A stretch of 7,840 nt of DNA. Source: JANQGH01 sp039177555 (GTDB lineage Bacteria; Pseudomonadota; Alphaproteobacteria; DSM-16000; Inquilinaceae). A program made the position numbers and the translations under genes. Of the stretch, positions 6,919 to 7,840 are shown in pieces; position 1 is the stretch's first letter; the number at the start of each line of letters is the position of its first letter. The stretch is taken from NCBI GenBank assembly GCA_039177555.1, contig JBCDFV010000089.1, forward strand, positions 1-7,840, in the 5' to 3' direction. The notes beneath the pieces were generated by a model, which did no database searches, was not told the DNA's origin, and saw only the letters and a program-made list of their open reading frames with translations.

Positions 6919-7623
6919 ATGCGATTTGACAACAAGACCGTGATGATCACGGGGGCGGCCGGGAATCTCGGCCGCGCGGTCGCGCAAGCCTTCGAGGCCG
7001 AAGGGGCCAATCTGATCGTTGTTGGCGCAACGCGGGAATCGCTCGATCAAGCCTTCCCGGACGAACGGGCAAACCTGACCAAGGTGGCGGTCGATTTGTT
7101 GGATGGGCCATCGGTTGAAACGGCCATGCAGCCGCTTGTCGACGGGCCAGGCGGTGTCGACATCCTGTGTGCCGCCGCCGGCGGCTTCGACATGGGCCAA
7201 CCTGTCTACGAGACATCGTCCGAGAAATGGGACCGGATGATGGGTCTGAACACCGAGACCCTGTTGAACGTCGTCAGGGTCGTCACACCTGGCATGGTCG
7301 CACGTGGCTCGGGCAAGATCGTCACGGTGGGCGCGAACGCGGCCACCCATGGCGTTGCCCAAATGGGCGCCTACACGGCGTCCAAAGCCGTCGTGCTTCG
7401 GGTGACCGAGGCCATGGCGGCGGAGTTGCGCGACAAGGGTGTCAACGTGAACTGCGTGATGCCGTCAATCATAGATACGCCGGAAAACCGCGCCGCCATG
7501 CCGAACGCCGACCCGTCGAAATGGGTTTCACCGACGGACATTGCCGCGGTTGTTGCATTCCTGTGTTCCGCCGAAGCCAAGGCAATCCACGGCGCCCTGG
7601 TTCCCGTCGTTGGGCTGTCATAG
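6919..7623 (+). CDS. Short-chain dehydrogenase/reductase, dihydropteridine-reductase-like
   Basis: A 234-residue classical-size SDR with one Rossmann domain. The cofactor loop is TGAAGNLG (11-18). The usual NNAG motif is replaced by CAAAGGF (84-90). N111, Y152 and K156 of the catalytic set are present. The residue 13 positions before Tyr152, normally the catalytic serine, is Ala139 in VGANAA. From memory, vertebrate dihydropteridine reductase also lacks this serine (AGAKAAL) and shares the late stretch IDTPENRAAMPNAD (185-198) in close form. This suggests a pterin or quinonoid-type reductase, although many bacterial relatives are untested. No acidic residue ends the second strand (VVGATR, 34-39), which weakly favours NADPH. 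The promoter and ribosome site upstream indicate independent expression. Its last 33 bases are part of the terminal inverted repeat. Confidence 0.92.
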   Translation: MRFDNKTVMITGAAGNLGRAVAQAFEAEGANLIVVGATRESLDQAFPDERANLTKVAVDLLDGPSVETAMQPLVDGPGGVDILCAAAGGFDMGQPVYETSSEKWDRMMGLNTETLLNVVRVVTPGMVARGSGKIVTVGANAATHGVAQMGAYTASKAVVLRVTEAMAAELRDKGVNVNCVMPSIIDTPENRAAMPNADPSKWVSPTDIAAVVAFLCSAEAKAIHGALVPVVGLS

Positions 7624-7689
7624 CCCGTCGGAAGCGACCGCCGTGATCCGAGCCGGCGGTTGCCGGCTCTCTATCTGACACCGTCGCGC
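7591..7689 (+). repeat. Left arm of a perfect 99-base inverted repeat
   Basis: Every base of 7591-7689 pairs with 7742-7840, checked ten bases at a time. The arm holds the last ten codons plus stop of the SDR gene and 66 downstream bases, including a terminator-like hairpin. It probably extends further left, because the partner arm is cut off by the window end. Confidence 0.97.
7650..7669 (+). terminator. GC-rich hairpin after the SDR gene
   Basis: GAGCCGGC (7650-7657), loop GGTT and GCCGGCTC (7662-7669) form a perfect 8-base-pair stem 26 bases past the SDR stop. TCTATCT follows rather than a T tract, so an intrinsic terminator is plausible but not canonical. A mirror copy lies at 7762-7781 in the right arm. 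Confidence 0.5.
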
Positions 7690-7741
7690 GGCTTGTTCGA
7701 TCGCCACAGGCGACACTTGCGAAGAAGGGGAGGTCGACGGG
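7690..7741. other. 52-base spacer at the centre of the inverted repeat
   Basis: Non-palindromic sequence between the arms. It contains only a small stem, TCGCC-ACA-GGCGA (7701-7713). No gene, recombination site or transposon end was recognised. Confidence 0.6.
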
Positions 7742-7840
7742 GCGCGACGGTGTCAGATAGAGAGCCGGCAACCGCCGGCTCGGATCACGGCGGTCGCTTC
7801 CGACGGGCTATGACAGCCCAACGACGGGAACCAGGGCGCC
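7742..7840 (-). repeat. Right arm of the perfect inverted repeat, cut by the window end
   Basis: This is the exact reverse complement of 7591-7689, running to the final base with no mismatch. The true repeat is therefore at least 99 bases and of unknown full length. Confidence 0.97.
7808..7840 (-). CDS. C-terminal end of a possible second SDR copy
   Basis: On the minus strand, 7840 to 7808 reads GALVPVVGLS followed by TAG, identical to the end of the SDR at 6919-7623. If the inverted repeat is real, a second SDR gene, or a fragment of one, faces the first tail to tail. If the repeat is an assembly or amplification artefact, this gene does not exist. Only ten codons are visible. Confidence 0.3.
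   Translation of the reverse strand, partial: GALVPVVGLS

Noticed and set aside
7690..7741. Spacer of the terminal palindrome as a CRISPR, attachment or transposon-end region
   Set aside because: No repeated units, target duplication or recognisable recombinase site is present.

Overview
The window reads as a chromosomal segment of a GC-rich alphaproteobacterium, probably a Rhodospirillales-like lineage. This is inferred from codon use, protein style and gene set; no database search was possible. Nearly all of it is ordinary coding sequence: polA, a CYTH-CHAD protein, a ParA-like ATPase, a TRAM-domain RNA methyltransferase, a Yip1-family membrane protein and an SDR oxidoreductase. No tRNA, rRNA, transposase, phage gene or CRISPR array was seen.

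Layout. Bases 1-2273 (+) hold most of DNA polymerase I, cut at its 5' end by the window edge, with both the proofreading and polymerase active sites intact. A 162-base gap follows. Then come a CYTH-CHAD protein (2436-4004, +) and, 29 bases later, a small ParA-like ATPase (4034-4660, +); these two probably form one transcription unit. The ParA gene converges on an RNA m5U methyltransferase (4792-6096, -). The 131 bases between their stop codons are almost filled by two imperfect hairpin palindromes of one apparent family. They point in opposite directions, and each starts exactly at the TAG stop of its neighbouring gene. A 139-base divergent gap separates the methyltransferase from a small polytopic Yip1-family protein (6236-6820, +). 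An SDR with dihydropteridine-reductase-like features (6919-7623, +) has its own plausible promoter and a strong ribosome binding site.

The right end is the strangest part. The last 33 bases of the SDR gene and the 66 bases after it are repeated as a perfect 99-base inverted copy that runs to the last base of the window, across a 52-base spacer. This is either the start of a real, very recent inverted duplication with a second SDR gene facing the first, or a fold-back artefact at a contig end.

Functional links are modest. The CYTH-CHAD/ParA pair is the only likely operon and suggests a testable idea: a ParA-type ATPase positioning polyphosphate bodies through a CHAD adaptor. The other genes look like independent housekeeping or metabolic units. 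No clearly new defence or mobile system was found. The best candidates for something undescribed are the paired stop-codon-embedded palindromes, the terminal palindrome and the CHAD-ParA pairing.
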